Shown here in pieces: positions 23,265 through 34,136 of a stretch of DNA of 64,000 nt (the first letter of the stretch is position 1; each line of letters begins with the position of its first letter). The translations under genes and the position numbers were made by a program. Location: positions 5,410,535-5,474,534 of the forward strand of contig CAJINV010000004.1 in assembly GCA_905178155.1 (NCBI GenBank), in the 5' to 3' direction. The notes beneath the pieces are model-generated. The model did no database searches, was not told the origin of the DNA, and worked only from the letters and a program-made list of their open reading frames with translations. This DNA comes from Amoebophrya sp. A120. Its lineage: Eukaryota > Sar > Dinophyceae > Syndiniales > Amoebophryaceae.

Positions 23265-23741
23265 TCAAATTGCGTGCGTAGACTTGTAGTCTGCGGCGAT
23301 GCGGGCATGATGCCTAAACAAGAACACCTTCGCGAGCCGGCGATCCCCACCTGATGTTGGTTGAGGTGGGAGGCCGGCCAGTTTGGTGCTCGCGAAAAAA
23401 ATACTTTCCAAAGAAATCCGGAAGAAATCCGAAATCCGGGGCCCATCAGAGCGCGGCGGCGCCAAGTCTTCCACTTTCTCGCCACCATCCGCACTGCCGT
23501 CCGGCTGCAGGGTCTGGGAGGATTTACCCTGGGAGGATTTACCCTTTCCGCTCCCGCGGAAGTTCTTCGCGTCGTCCTCGTAGGCAGTCACCTCCCCCAT
23601 TTTGCCCAGCGATTGCACCGCTGCCAGGGTGGTAACAACATGGCCACGCTTACCGCACCGGTTCGCGGGTTTGCTGCGCATTTTCGTGCCGGAGGAAGCT
23701 GCGACGAGAGTCATTTTGTCGAACGAAGGAAAATATGTCAC
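23265..23741 (-). CDS. Possible 3' exon of the upstream minus-strand gene
   Basis: A 158-codon frame with protein-like basic composition at its start (SSGTKMRSKPANRCGKRGH) and a Lys/Ser linker (GSGKGKSSQGKSSQ). The later part overlaps the repeat shared with 9,470-9,510 and looks less coding. A candidate 3' splice site lies near 23,745. Together with 24206-24721 it could extend the 1,239-residue gene upstream, but I could not prove a junction. Confidence 0.3.
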   Translation of the reverse strand: MTYFPSFDKMTLVAASSGTKMRSKPANRCGKRGHVVTTLAAVQSLGKMGEVTAYEDDAKNFRGSGKGKSSQGKSSQTLQPDGSADGGEKVEDLAPPRSDGPRISDFFRISLESIFFASTKLAGLPPQPTSGGDRRLAKVFLFRHHARIAADYKSTHAI

Positions 23742-24205
23742 GCTGGTCCTTAATACCGGATCGGGGAGAGGTTTTCTCCACTTGAGCCAGTTTAAAAGTT
23801 CTCTTACCGCTCAATCAATCACCTATCTCTAGTACCTGCACCTTGTAGACTTGTCAGAAGAAGACCATCAGTTCTGTAGTTGAAGAAAAAACCCCCGAAG
23901 CAAAAGTCACTCTGCAGTATCTCCCTGCTTCCCTCCACCCTGACGTCCTCTCCGGCCAAACATGTCCAATACGCTCACTCTGAAGATTTTTCTGAAACGA
24001 AAAATAAAACCACTCGCGCACAAGATTTGAACATGGAGACGGAAAGGTGCATATTTATCCGGATTCTATTTTTTCCGAGGCAAAAAACCTACGCTTGTTT
24101 CATGTCGTGAAAAGAACATTTGTGGTTTCAAACAACGATCATAAAGCCACGATTTTTTGATTAGAAGTCCACACTCCTTTTCATCGCGTAGTAGATTTAC
24201 TATAC

Positions 24206-24721
24206 TCATCTTACATTTTGGCTTCCATTTAATCCTGCCCCAGTAGGGGCGACAGAGTTTCTCTTTTCGGTCGCGCATCGCAGCGGGCTGCGAAAGAGCT
24301 CCTTTACCTGTCGAAAGTCACGCCCTCGTGCTGTGACTGCTGGACCTGGTTTTGTTGTTTCTCTTGCTCCGAGATCGTGTTCCCGCCCTTCTGCAGCTGT
24401 GGTTTGATTCCTTTTTCTAGCGGCTGTTTTTGCGGCGCAGGAGCCTTCGTTTGTTGCGTCGCACCCTTCATCTGTTGCGACGCACCCGTCGTCTGTTGCG
24501 ACGCACCCTTCAACATCTGTTACGACGCAATCCTCGGTCTTCACGGAGCACGTTTCTGTAGTTGCGGCGGACCACCCTTCTGTTGCTCCGGGTTTCCCCT
24601 CGACCATGGCTTTTTGTCCTGTACTCCCCCCTGCTTCCAATTCTGCATGGTCGTGTGAAGAAGATCTACTGACCAGTAAAAGATCCCCCTTAATTATACG
24701 CCTGTTCTCCTTGCGCACCAT
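24206..24721 (-). CDS. Repeat-containing ORF, possible exon of the adjacent gene
   Basis: A 171-codon frame starting with a basic cluster (MVRKENRRIIKGDLLL). In the middle are four copies of a ~9-residue acidic repeat (GCVATDDGC, VATDEGC, DATNEGS), matching a 27-bp DNA repeat around TGTTGCGACGCACCC. A GTAAAG donor-like site follows the Gln of GRDFRQ. It begins 46 nt after the stop of the large upstream frame, with a GTGAGT just before that stop, so it may be spliced to it. Confidence 0.35.
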   Translation of the reverse strand: MVRKENRRIIKGDLLLVSRSSSHDHAELEAGGSTGQKAMVEGKPGATEGWSAATTETCSVKTEDCVVTDVEGCVATDDGCVATDEGCDATNEGSCAAKTAARKRNQTTAAEGREHDLGARETTKPGPAVTARGRDFRQVKELFRSPLRCATEKRNSVAPTGAGLNGSQNVR

Positions 24722-24766
24722 CCTCCTCTTCTTGCGTCTTCCGGGAACATCAATTTTCTGCTGTAG

Positions 24767-27700
24767 TTACTCACGACCCTGCGCCTTCCCCTGCTTGATG
24801 TTGTTTCCGCCGTCCTTTTGATTGATGAGAGAGGCCGGGAGAAAGCGAAGAGACGGTTTTGCTTGCTTTGTTTTCCCCGGCGCACCGTAGTTCTCCCTGT
24901 CCTCAGCCACCACGTGGTGGTCCTCGCCCAGATCTGTCTTCTGTCCCGCCGAGGCGGTTTTGTTCTTCGAAGCGGCTGCTCGGGCCTTTTTCCCGCCCTT
25001 CCTTGAAGAAGATGTTGAGGCAGTTTCCTTCCTTTCCTCCGCTGTGGTTTTCATTTTGATAATATCAATAGCCACTTCTTCACCTGCTGCCCCCTCGCTG
25101 GTCCTCTCATCCATGATCGCCCCACGACCCGCAGCTTCGGCGCCGCTGGTGACCGGTGCTTTTTCATCATCCGACAAGAAGGAAACAGCTTCTTCGTGGA
25201 GGTCGTTGCTCTGCTTACCGTTCTTGCCCTTCGTCTTCTTCTGTACCACAGAGCCAGCACGAGAAGCTCGCGAGGAACGTGTGGTGGAGGACTGGGACTG
25301 TAGTTTATCTCTGTCTTTATCTTTATTTCCTACTGGAGACGAGGATTGTACGACCACTTCCTCTGCACAACTGTCACCCAGACTCTCCTCAACCTCTGCC
25401 TCGTCGTTGTCAACAAGTGGAATCGGCCGTAACATGTTCGAAAATTGTTCACCAGGCCGCCCTCGGGGTGGAGTAGAAGAGGCCGACGCGGCCGATTCTT
25501 GTGCGGCCGCAAAGCCACTGCTATAATTCAAGTTGCTACCCAGCAGCTGCCCGGATGGAGACGATGTAGATGCCGACAACTCTCGTCCTCCTGTTTTACA
25601 ACTTTTTCTAGCGGTTTTTTGTTGTACCAGTTCTACTTCGGCTGCTGGGGCTAAAAGGTCGTCGTCGTCCTCGTGGTCGCTTTGGCTTTCGCTAGAATCT
25701 TTATCGTCACAATTATTTTGTTCACTATCTTCCTTATCCATCACAGCCGCCACACTCTCCTCCATCTTCAACGCCGGCAGAGGTTTAGTGGCAGTAGTAG
25801 TAGTATTTCCATAAAAACTTCTTCCCCCGCCTCTCCAACCCCACCCCGCCTTCATTTCCTCAATCCGGGTGTCCTCGCGCCCCTGCCAGCCACTCCCGGT
25901 CGCCTTCCAGAGTTCCTGGTACCCCTCCCGCAACTCCGCACCCAAGGTCCGCGGGCGCGGCAGCCCGCGGCGGTCGAATTCCATCTGGAGCTGCATTTCC
26001 CGGTCCCACCCGAGCACATCCGCCTTGGATTTTCGTTTATTGGTACTTCTAGCAGTTTCGCTTGCTTCTTCCTTGGTGTACCGGCTTTTTTGCACTTTTT
26101 TCGGGCGGAGCAACTTCCCCGTCTTCTCGTCGACAATTTCAAAGCTGTTTTTGTCCGCATCCACCACCAAATCCGCCCCGTACCGCAGCTCGCTGTTCCG
26201 CACGTCCACGTACCGCGCCCAGTAGCCGTCGTCATGCTCCACGCTGCTGTTTTTGTACTGCCGCACCCGCCCGCGCGTGCCGCTGGTCCACATGCTTCGG
26301 TAGCCGTAGGTGAACGCGGACACCTGGACGCACCGGTCCTGCAGGTACACCCGCCGCCACAGCGGGGCCGCGCGCGTGCGGAACCCGGCCGTGTCGCGGT
26401 GGAAGTACTCCGCCAGGGTTTGGAAGGTTTTCTCGTCCAGCGTGATCGGACAAATGTAGTGGTTGTAGAAACGCCGCTTGTTCGGCAGCCAGTGCTCCAG
26501 GTTCGCGTGTTGGTCCAGTAGCGCGTATTTGGACCGCTTAGAAACAACCACTTTGTCGCGAAAGAAGTTCTTCTGGCTGTAGAAAAACGCGACGAGAAGG
26601 TAAAAGGCGGAGAGCCGCAGGTCGATTTCGAAGATGAATGCGTGGTCTTTATTTATTTTCGTGTGGTTTTTACTTTTAGTACCTTCGACAACTCCTGATG
26701 ATGCTGTACAGGGTGTGGAGGAGGTCGCGGTTGCCGTCGTGGTCCTCGTGAAACAGGATTCCGGCAGCAGCGCCGCCAGATCCGGCCGCAGGGAATGATT
26801 GGAACAAGCAGCTGGTCCTCGCTTCTGTCCCGGTAGTTTCGAGCAGGAGCTCGTCGAACTTGATGCTGAGCCAGAAGTAGAAGCAGCTGTAGAAGATTTT
26901 CCCAGAACTCCATCAGCCGTGGTCATCCAGTCCTCAGTGTTCATCTTCCTCTTTTCCTCCTTTTCTACCGCAAGAAGTTCCGCGACTTGCTCCAGCCGCT
27001 GTCTTTCCACCAGTACGTTCCGCTGGCCCCGCACGAAGGGGAGGAGAATGGAAATCAAAAACTCCCACACCTCCTGGTACACCTCCCCCCGCCTGCGGTC
27101 GATGGACGCCACGACGCTCGCGCCGGACCGCTGGAAAAACCGCTTGAAGTGCGGCCAGGAACGGGGCGTATTCAGGAGCTCGGGCGCGGCTGCTCCGGAC
27201 GAATCCTCTTCTAACAGCGGGTACTTGTGTCGTGGTTTATTTTTGCCGGTGGAGGGGGCACTTGTCGTGTCTTGTTCTGCAAGAAGTTGTTCTTCTTCCT
27301 CTTCGCTTGACTCCATTATGTTCTGCATCATTTCGGGTACGACCTCCAGCGGAGGAACAATATTCTTCCCGTCGCCACCGCTACCCAAAAGGGAAGAAGA
27401 GGATGAATTTCCACCGCCCGAGTCTCCTTGTACACGACCTCCTCCGCGCTCTCTTTTCTCTACTTCCTCCTCCCTTTCTTTCTCCAAACCCAGCACCTCC
27501 GCCTCGTACGCGAGCAGCACGAAAACTATGTCGTCGTAGAAGGAAATGCCGCGTTGCTGGGCGATGACCAGGGGCTCCATGACGTGGTGCCCGGTGGCCC
27601 GGTTCGGGTCGTGCGTTTGGTGGTACTTGACCAAAAGCTCCGCCAACGGCGCCGGCTTCCACCCGTGGTCCGGTTTCAGGAGCGTGTAGTAGGCACGCAG

Positions 27701-28813
27701 CCACCGGTCAAACAGGTCCAGCTATCAAAATGAAAAATCCCTCCTCCCCATATTGAAACGGAAACTTCTGTTGCTGGATTTGTGTACACAAATCAGCCCT
27801 GTCTTGCAGCGAGGCACTACAGGCAAAGCCTCAGCCTGCGTAGGGGTGTTTTGTTGTAGGCTCTTGGCATCAGAGAGGCCTGCCATGTAGGTGAAACGGC
27901 ATTACAAATCGCCTCCATAAGGCGGCGGATTCTTTGGGTTTGCCTTCTTGCAAGACAGATGTGATCTGTGACCTCAAATCCGCAACACAAATTTTTGGAA
28001 ACATTCTTTTTCGATATGGGGAGGGGGGATTTTTCCTCTCGATACCAGCTGCTTGTTCTCCCCCAGGGGGTCTTCCAGGTCAAAGTCGTCCGAGGAACCG
28101 GAATCGGACCTTTCCTCGTCCGCGATAGGCAGGAGGTGAGCATTGGTCGTATGATGCTCTACTCCGTTGAAAGAATCCTTCCTCTCAAGATGAACTACAG
28201 GATCCACTACAACTCGGTTGTCCTCTTTTTTACCGGCGAGGACTTTTTGCTTTTGTCCTTTCATCACCTTCGCTTGTTTATTCCCTTTCGCCTTGGCCGC
28301 GCTGGCCTGCTTCTTCACGTCGCCCTTGGATGATTTTTTTGGAACAGCTTTGGAGGGGGCGACCTTCTTTATCTTTTCAACATCTTCATCTGCGGGTAAA
28401 AACACTTCTGCATCATCTTCCGGCACTTTTTGTTCATCGCCAGCAACCTTTTGTTTCTTCGAGTGATTTTTGCTGTTGTCGCTCAAAGGAGCTGCAGCAC
28501 TACAACTACTTCGCCTTCTTTTAGTACTATTTTTTCCGGTTTTTTTGTTCGCTAGTAGTGCAAGAACTTTATCATCTTCTGCGACCGGCGCGACTTCATT
28601 GTTCTCTTCTTCGGCATGCCCCTCCTCCAACTCCGTCTCGGCATCGTGGCTGGGCTCATTCGTGCCTGCCTCGATGCAACCGTATGATTTTTCCCCATTT
28701 GCCTGTAGTAAAGATGCTGCATGCTGTTCTTGCTGAGAGGAGTGCCACTGCTCTTCTTCAAAAGCCACCTGCTGGTCCGTCCCTAGCTGCTGTACATTTC
28801 CTTTGGCTGTCAT
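24767..28813 (-). CDS. Large basic/acidic protein with likely nuclear signals, unknown
   Basis: Exons 28813-28045 and 27717-24767 join through an introner with exact GCTGG flanks to give 3,720 nt (1,239 residues). Residues ~90-220 carry several Lys-rich clusters (STKRRRSS; SKKQKV; KMKGQKQKV-like), consistent with nuclear localisation. The junction reads GENKQLDLFDRWLRAYYTLL, and a folded region follows (HDPNRATGHHVMEPLVIAQQ; YDDIVFVLLAYEAEVL).

A second conserved-looking block (DLRLSAFYLLVAFFYSQKN; ICPITLDEKTFQTLAEYFHR; GYRSMWTSGTRGRVRQYKN) lies near residues 600-700. The C-terminal 500 residues are low-complexity and acidic or Lys-rich. I do not recognise the domains; a chromatin or nucleic-acid role is only a guess from composition. 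GTGAGT overlaps the stop, so further exons may exist. Confidence 0.65.
27723..28044 (-). mobile_element. Introner, separate TIR family with TATC/GATA ends
   Basis: A 322-nt element. The left end is TATCGAGAGGAAAAATCCC; the right end carries the inverse of AAAATGAAAAATCCC. The CCTCCCCATAT core is shared in inverted orientation. Flanks are GCTGG on both sides (28049-28045 and 27722-27718). Confidence 0.9.
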
Positions 28814-29651
28814 TGTTCACACAAGATATACTGAGAGAGAGGTCTACTTTGGTACTTGTACTATGACTGGTATCACTCTAAAGATCTGCTCTGGTATCCT
28901 TCTACCATGGCCGGGTGCGTCAATATCATCTTCATCTGCTAAAAATCTTTACTTTTTTTTACTTTTTACTGGACTGACTTTCTGTTTCACATTCATTTGT
29001 GGCTTTTTTTAGGAAACAAGCGGACAAATTTGAGAAGAAACGAGAAACCAAAATTTTTTCCTCTGTGAAATTTTTATATCGATCAATTTATTGCGTATCA
29101 TATTAGAACCGCATCCTTGCTATTCCTACCCCGTTTCACTGAATTATCTCGTGGCTCCGCACAATTCTTGATCTTTGGGCTTCAGGGGACACACAACAGA
29201 TCTTCGCGAATGATCGCTAACTTTTGTCGACGCAGAGTCGCGACAGAGGTTACAGGATCTTCCTTTTCTTCGTCTCAAGGCGATAGAACGCGATTTTGAT
29301 CTATCAGGGATCTTCGGTTCTCTTCTGTTGCTTCATCGGACGAAAATAGCCACGACTACATGATGATTATGGATCAACACGAGGTCAGCGCCCTAGATAC
29401 ATGATCGCAAGCTACAGCTACACAGCAGTAGTTTCATCTGCCGAGATGGAACTTGTTTGATGTTCTTGCTCATTTTACAGAAACACTTTTGCGCTAAAGC
29501 CCCGGAAGAATTAGAAGACTCTCCGCGGACGTCTTGCTAAACGTCGAATTTACAGATGTACATTCGCTAAGAGCGACACCGAAACTCTTCCCCGACATCA
29601 AACGATATGCTGCACCCCGCTCCTCGACAAGAGCCGCAGCCGCCTTCTCCT
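28814..29651. other. Intergenic, about 840 nt
   Basis: Between the 5' end of one minus-strand gene and the 3' end of the next. T-rich runs (TTTTTTTACTTTTT) near 28950. No coding signal. Confidence 0.5.
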
Positions 29652-32600
29652 CTACCACGGCCCGTAGCAGTCGAGGAGCTCGGCCTTGGTGCGCACATCC
29701 GGGTTGTTCTCCCCGGCCACGGTGACACGGATGTCTTCCAGGCTGGTTCGCTGCCGGTTACCCGCGACCGCGGTCGCCAGTGCGGTGGCCCCGGCGCGCG
29801 TGATAAACACGTGGTCCGCCAAATCTAAAAACGTCAAGCTCGTGTTCTGCTTGAGCACCCGCGCCAGCGCGAAACACCCCTGGTCCGTAATGCCCCGGCC
29901 GGGAGGCCGCTTGTTGGTCGCCCTGCCCGCCGCGTTCCACTCCGACCCCGCCGAGGTGCCGAGCAGTGACACGTATTGCAGGTTCAGCTTTTCCGCCTTC
30001 AGTAGTGCGAACGCCAGGCTCTGGACCCCGTCGTCAGAGAAAGCGTTCTGGCCAAGCGAGAGGGACTTCAGCGCTACGCCGTTTTGGGCCAGGGCGACCG
30101 CAAGAAATGCGAGTCCAAGATCCCCGATGCGGTTGCCGGCCAGCGAGACCGTTTGCAGGACCGAGGTCGGCAGGAAACACGCGAGCGTCTTCGCAAAAGT
30201 GTCGGTCGGGTATGACAGAGTGGGAGAAAAGTTTAAATTAACGTGCTGCGAGCACATCAGGGCACGAAAAATTTATGCACATTTATTTCAGTCGCGTACT
30301 ACTTGACTAGTAAATGGAAAAATCAAATCACAGAAGATCATCTCGCCTGCTCCTCCACTATACCGTATGAATACTCGACAACATCAATGAATAAAATGCT
30401 AGTAGTACAAGAGTCTCTAGGTGGTCTGCGCCGCGAAAGATTCGAAAATGTTCAGCCGCTGTGCTCGCAGAGAAAATTCAAGAAATTCTATTTCCGTCTG
30501 ATACCAACCCTTTTGTATTCAGCGCCAGGGCCTGCAACGACGAGAGGTTGTGCGCGAGAAATTTGGCGAAATGTCGTGTGTCTGCGGACATAAGCGCGAC
30601 GCTGTGCCTCGTTTCCGTACATGCGATGCTAAGCTGCGTGAACAGGTCTTCTAGCTCCTGCCTCGACCCGTAAAAAGATGAACTGGCACTACTATGTTCC
30701 TCCTCGGTTGTTTTTGTTGTGCTATCGAGTACCCCATCGCCCTCCAGAATCACCGTGTCCAGAGAGTCGTGCATGCTCAGGATTTGTAGCAGCTGCCCAC
30801 TGCACTCGCCGTGCGCCCACAGAAGGCTGGTCAGCTTGTGACGGTGTTCAAACGCGCGGGCGTGCGAAAACTGCTCCAGCACGCGCATATGCATTGCAAA
30901 AGCATGACCATCTTCTTCGCACGACGTACTTATAAACCAAAATCGCATGACAATCTTTAAAAAAAAAAAAAAATGCAATTTGTAATGCTGTCTTCCCTTA
31001 CCTCATAGATTTGTCATGCAACACTGCGATGAGTTATACGAGTATACGATACTTTTGCAATACATAGCGCAGACTCTCTTCAAAGCCGTGGTGTTCGAAC
31101 ACACGAACGGTGTACTCGCCTATGCTGTGAAAAAACGTCCCAATCCAAGACTTGTCATGCGAATCTGCAAGCCTAGAATGAATGTCTCTCATGCGCACCA
31201 GCCCCATGAGGACCATTCCCTAGTGCTATCTTTGAGTTTGTCATGCTGGAATCAGGATAGGGTGGTCCATTTGTCATGCGGTTTTACTAGCCAAACAGGA
31301 CAACTACAACACGAGCTCAAGCTTGTCATGCTCGACAGGCAAAACTTGTGGCTTTGTGTAGCAGATTCCCCATCTACTTGACTATGGAATCGTGGAGACA
31401 TTTTTACTTTAGGATATCGCCACCGCTTTCGTAGTGGGTTTTCACGGTTTCTAGTAGCTTCGACACCTGCGCGCTGCGTTCGGGGAACTGCTTGATCACG
31501 AAGAAATTGGGGCTGGCGTTGGAGTTGTTGTGCACCGCACCCTCTTCCTCGACACCCTGCCGCGGCGAGGCTTTGGCTTGTCGCCGCCCCATATGTTGTT
31601 GAGGAGCATCTTCCCCGCGGGGCGTGGTGGCGGCTGAGGAGATATCATCGGGCCGCGGCTCCGAGTAAGATAAATCGTCCTCCTCTGTTGAGCCTGGTCT
31701 CCTCTGCTGCTCAAAGAAAAAACCCACGGGCGCGTCGTTCTCCGCATCGGGCTCGCTATAATTTCTTATGCGAGTATCATCCTCGTCAGGCCGCGACAAG
31801 GTGGTCGGCACAGGCACATCAATCTTCGCCTCCCGCCCGGCGCTCCCTGATGTTATTATCCCCGTCCTCCTGTCGCCGAAAGTACAACTAGAGGGCAACA
31901 TCTTCAACCTTGTGCAGTTGAACCGGTTTAGAGAGATAAACGACTTCTGTTGCTGCAAGTCGACGTTTATAATTCCGTCTTCATCTTGATCTTCATCCCG
32001 ATGAGTATTTTTTGTGTTCTTGCCGCCGATCGCTTCCACTTCGCCCTCCTCGTTCATCGCATTTTTCGCAGGAGATGACGTCCTCCTCGTAGAAACATCC
32101 GTCGGCAGAACCAGATCCACCCGCCAGTTGCCGGTAAGATACGTGGAATTTTGAAGGAAGGTGGAGACCACGCCAGCCGACGAGGATGAAGACGCACCTA
32201 TTGCTCCCAGTTCGCCGCCCGCCCCTCTGGCGGTGTTGGTCATTCTTGTTGTGCCCAAACCCTCTGGCGAAAAATGCGACCGAACGAGCGAGCTTTGATG
32301 ATGTTGATCCGTATTAATTACATCACCAAAAGAACCGGCAAACCACCCGATCTGCTCCTGTCGCTTGGCATTCCATTCCGCCAGAAGCCAGGCTTTCAGC
32401 TTGCCGACATCTATAACCCCCTTCGGTTCTGCTTGGTCGTGTTTGGTGTCGGTTTCTGTGTTTTCCTCCAACATCTCCTTCCTTTTTTTCGCAGCACCGC
32501 TCGCTTTGTTGGAACAAGGAGCCTCCTCTTTTACCGAACCAACACCAAATCCCTCAGGGACGAGAAAGCGCTCCACGTTTTCTACACGCAACACTTCCCC

Positions 32601-32975
32601 GTTCAGTGAGTAGAAATCCAGAACTACTTTATTACCATTTCCGCTCCCAAAATTGCCTGTTGCAGTGTTGTGCCGACCATCTTCGGTGCTCCAACCGTGC
32701 TGTTCCTCCGACGCAGCTGGGCCTTGTTTATTGTCAGACGGAAGGGCAGGCTCTGATGTCATCAACCTCGCGCCTTTATTCAGATCGTGAGAGAACAATC
32801 TTCGCTCCACGGTCTCGCTCCACTTGATCGCGCCGTAGTTCCTGCGGTCACCACGGAGGACGGAATGCGCACCAGAGCCGGAGAACGCAGAGCCGCACAC
32901 GCCACCACAGACGAAGTGCACGAGCTGCGCCAAAGACGAAAAGAGCTTGCCGTTAGCGCCATCCAGGATGTCCAT
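29652..32975 (-). CDS. Leucine-rich repeat (RNI-like) protein
   Basis: Exons: 32975-31417, 31115-31067 (49-nt microexon), 30882-~30490 and ~30231-29652. The first ~520 residues are Ser/Asp-rich and probably disordered, with a few folded-looking pieces (KVVLDFYSLNGEVLRVENV). From the microexon on, the sequence becomes helix/strand repeats. VFEHHGFEESL joins VLEQFSHARAFEHRHKLTS. The last exon has clear ribonuclease-inhibitor-type LRRs (VLQTVSLAGNRIGDLGLAFL; ALKSLSLGQNAFSDDGVQSL; NTSLTFLDLADHVF) and ends CYGPW.

The two introners around the microexon have exact 5-nt flanks and preserve frame (1,608 nt to the end of the microexon). The junction between exons 3 and 4 is not resolved. LRR proteins of this type mediate protein-protein contacts; no specific role can be inferred. 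Confidence 0.7.
30888..31066 (-). mobile_element. Introner, family 1-like, exact TGCGC flanks
   Basis: A 179-nt element starting TATGTATTGCAAAAG and ending CTTTTGCAATGCATA. TGCGC is present on both sides (31071-31067, 30887-30883). Removal gives EESLRVLEQFSHAR. Confidence 0.9.
31121..31416 (-). mobile_element. Introner, family 2
   Basis: A 296-nt element. The left end is TATCCTAAAGTAAAAATGTC and the right end GGGACGTTTTTTCACAGCATA. It is flanked by GGCGA exactly on both sides (31421-31417, 31120-31116). Confidence 0.9.
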
Positions 32976-34050
32976 CTCGAAATTTGTATATGCGAGGGAA
33001 AGAGGTGGACTTTTCGGCGAGTGTGCCGTTTAGGTGTGTGGGTGGGTGGGCAGAGGGGTAGATGTGAAATCAATGAATCTTGGTTTGGCCGATGTACTTG
33101 ATGTAAGAAGTACAACCATCGTCAACAAGCAAATCCAGACGTGTGCGTCAAAAATCTGAAAGACGAAAATAGCGATGAAGCACTGCTCTTCACGACTGGA
33201 TCAGTTCCTCAAAGGGGGCCTATTATATCGAAAAGCTTCCGGGTCGCTGGGCTATGCGTCTGTACCAGCGAAGGTAGTAGCGATCAAGTACGAGGTGAGC
33301 GGGGTAAACGACCGTGGAAAGGGGTAGTAGAGTACTGGAAACGACATGAAAAGATCTGGCTCAACCACATCTTGAAGTAGGCCCGAGGTTTAGCACTCAT
33401 CGTCATCGTCATCTTCTTAGTAGCATAATTGTGTCCTAAATCAATAGTCTGTCATAGAAAAGACCGAGCCGCTTGCACATCGTCGATTTCGATGTGTCAC
33501 AAGAATAAAGCTGCTGAACAAATAAATGCGCATTGTGGAGCCGCCACAAAACTACTCGTGTTTCGTATCTTCTGCCACTCAGTCCATCGTTTCGAGTGAG
33601 GACAGAGTGAACGCACCCAGTCTGCTAGCAGTGAATCTCGACAACTTCTCAACTCCAAGCGCCCAAACATCCTTGGGGGGCCTGCAATCAGGATCAACAG
33701 ATCCTGCTCGGAACAACTCCTCTGATGAATAAGAAAGCGTCATCGCGGCCGAGTTTCGAACTCGTGTTTCTTTATCATGCACCTTCAAGGAGCAGGAGGT
33801 GCAGCAGCTTTTCTTGATCTCCCAGGAAGACCATGGTGCCTTTGTGTAGTAGGAAGGCGGGACGACCCCAGGGGCAACATCAACTACTTCACCTTAGGCG
33901 TAGTGCATTCTTCAACGTCGCTGTTCTTCAAACATCCTCCTTCTTCCTCACTGATGACACCGAACTTCGCGCACGAACATAGGGATGTCGTAGATGTAAA
34001 ATCAAATCCAAAACTCAACCACTCTATTTTTTGCTGCTTTTCCGTAAGTG
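32976..34050. other. Intergenic, about 1.1 kb
   Basis: No supported gene. A plus-strand ORF at 33526-33732 (68 codons, Ser-rich) is too weak to call. Confidence 0.45.

Positions 34051-34097
<47 letters not shown>
34051..34097. repeat. (CAT)n microsatellite
   Basis: About fifteen uninterrupted CAT/ATC triplets, immediately downstream of the DUF285 gene on the other strand. Confidence 0.98.
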
Positions 34098-34136
34098 ACG
34101 CGCTAGCCGGGACTTTTGTTCAGAAGTGCAACTTAT

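Noticed and set aside
25673-26521. 282-codon plus-strand ORF
   Set aside because: Shadow of the 1,239-residue minus-strand gene; no domain and skewed composition.
31060-31420. A single 530-nt intron in the LRR gene
   Set aside because: It would break frame. Two introners with exact GGCGA and TGCGC duplications and a 49-nt exon explain it fully.
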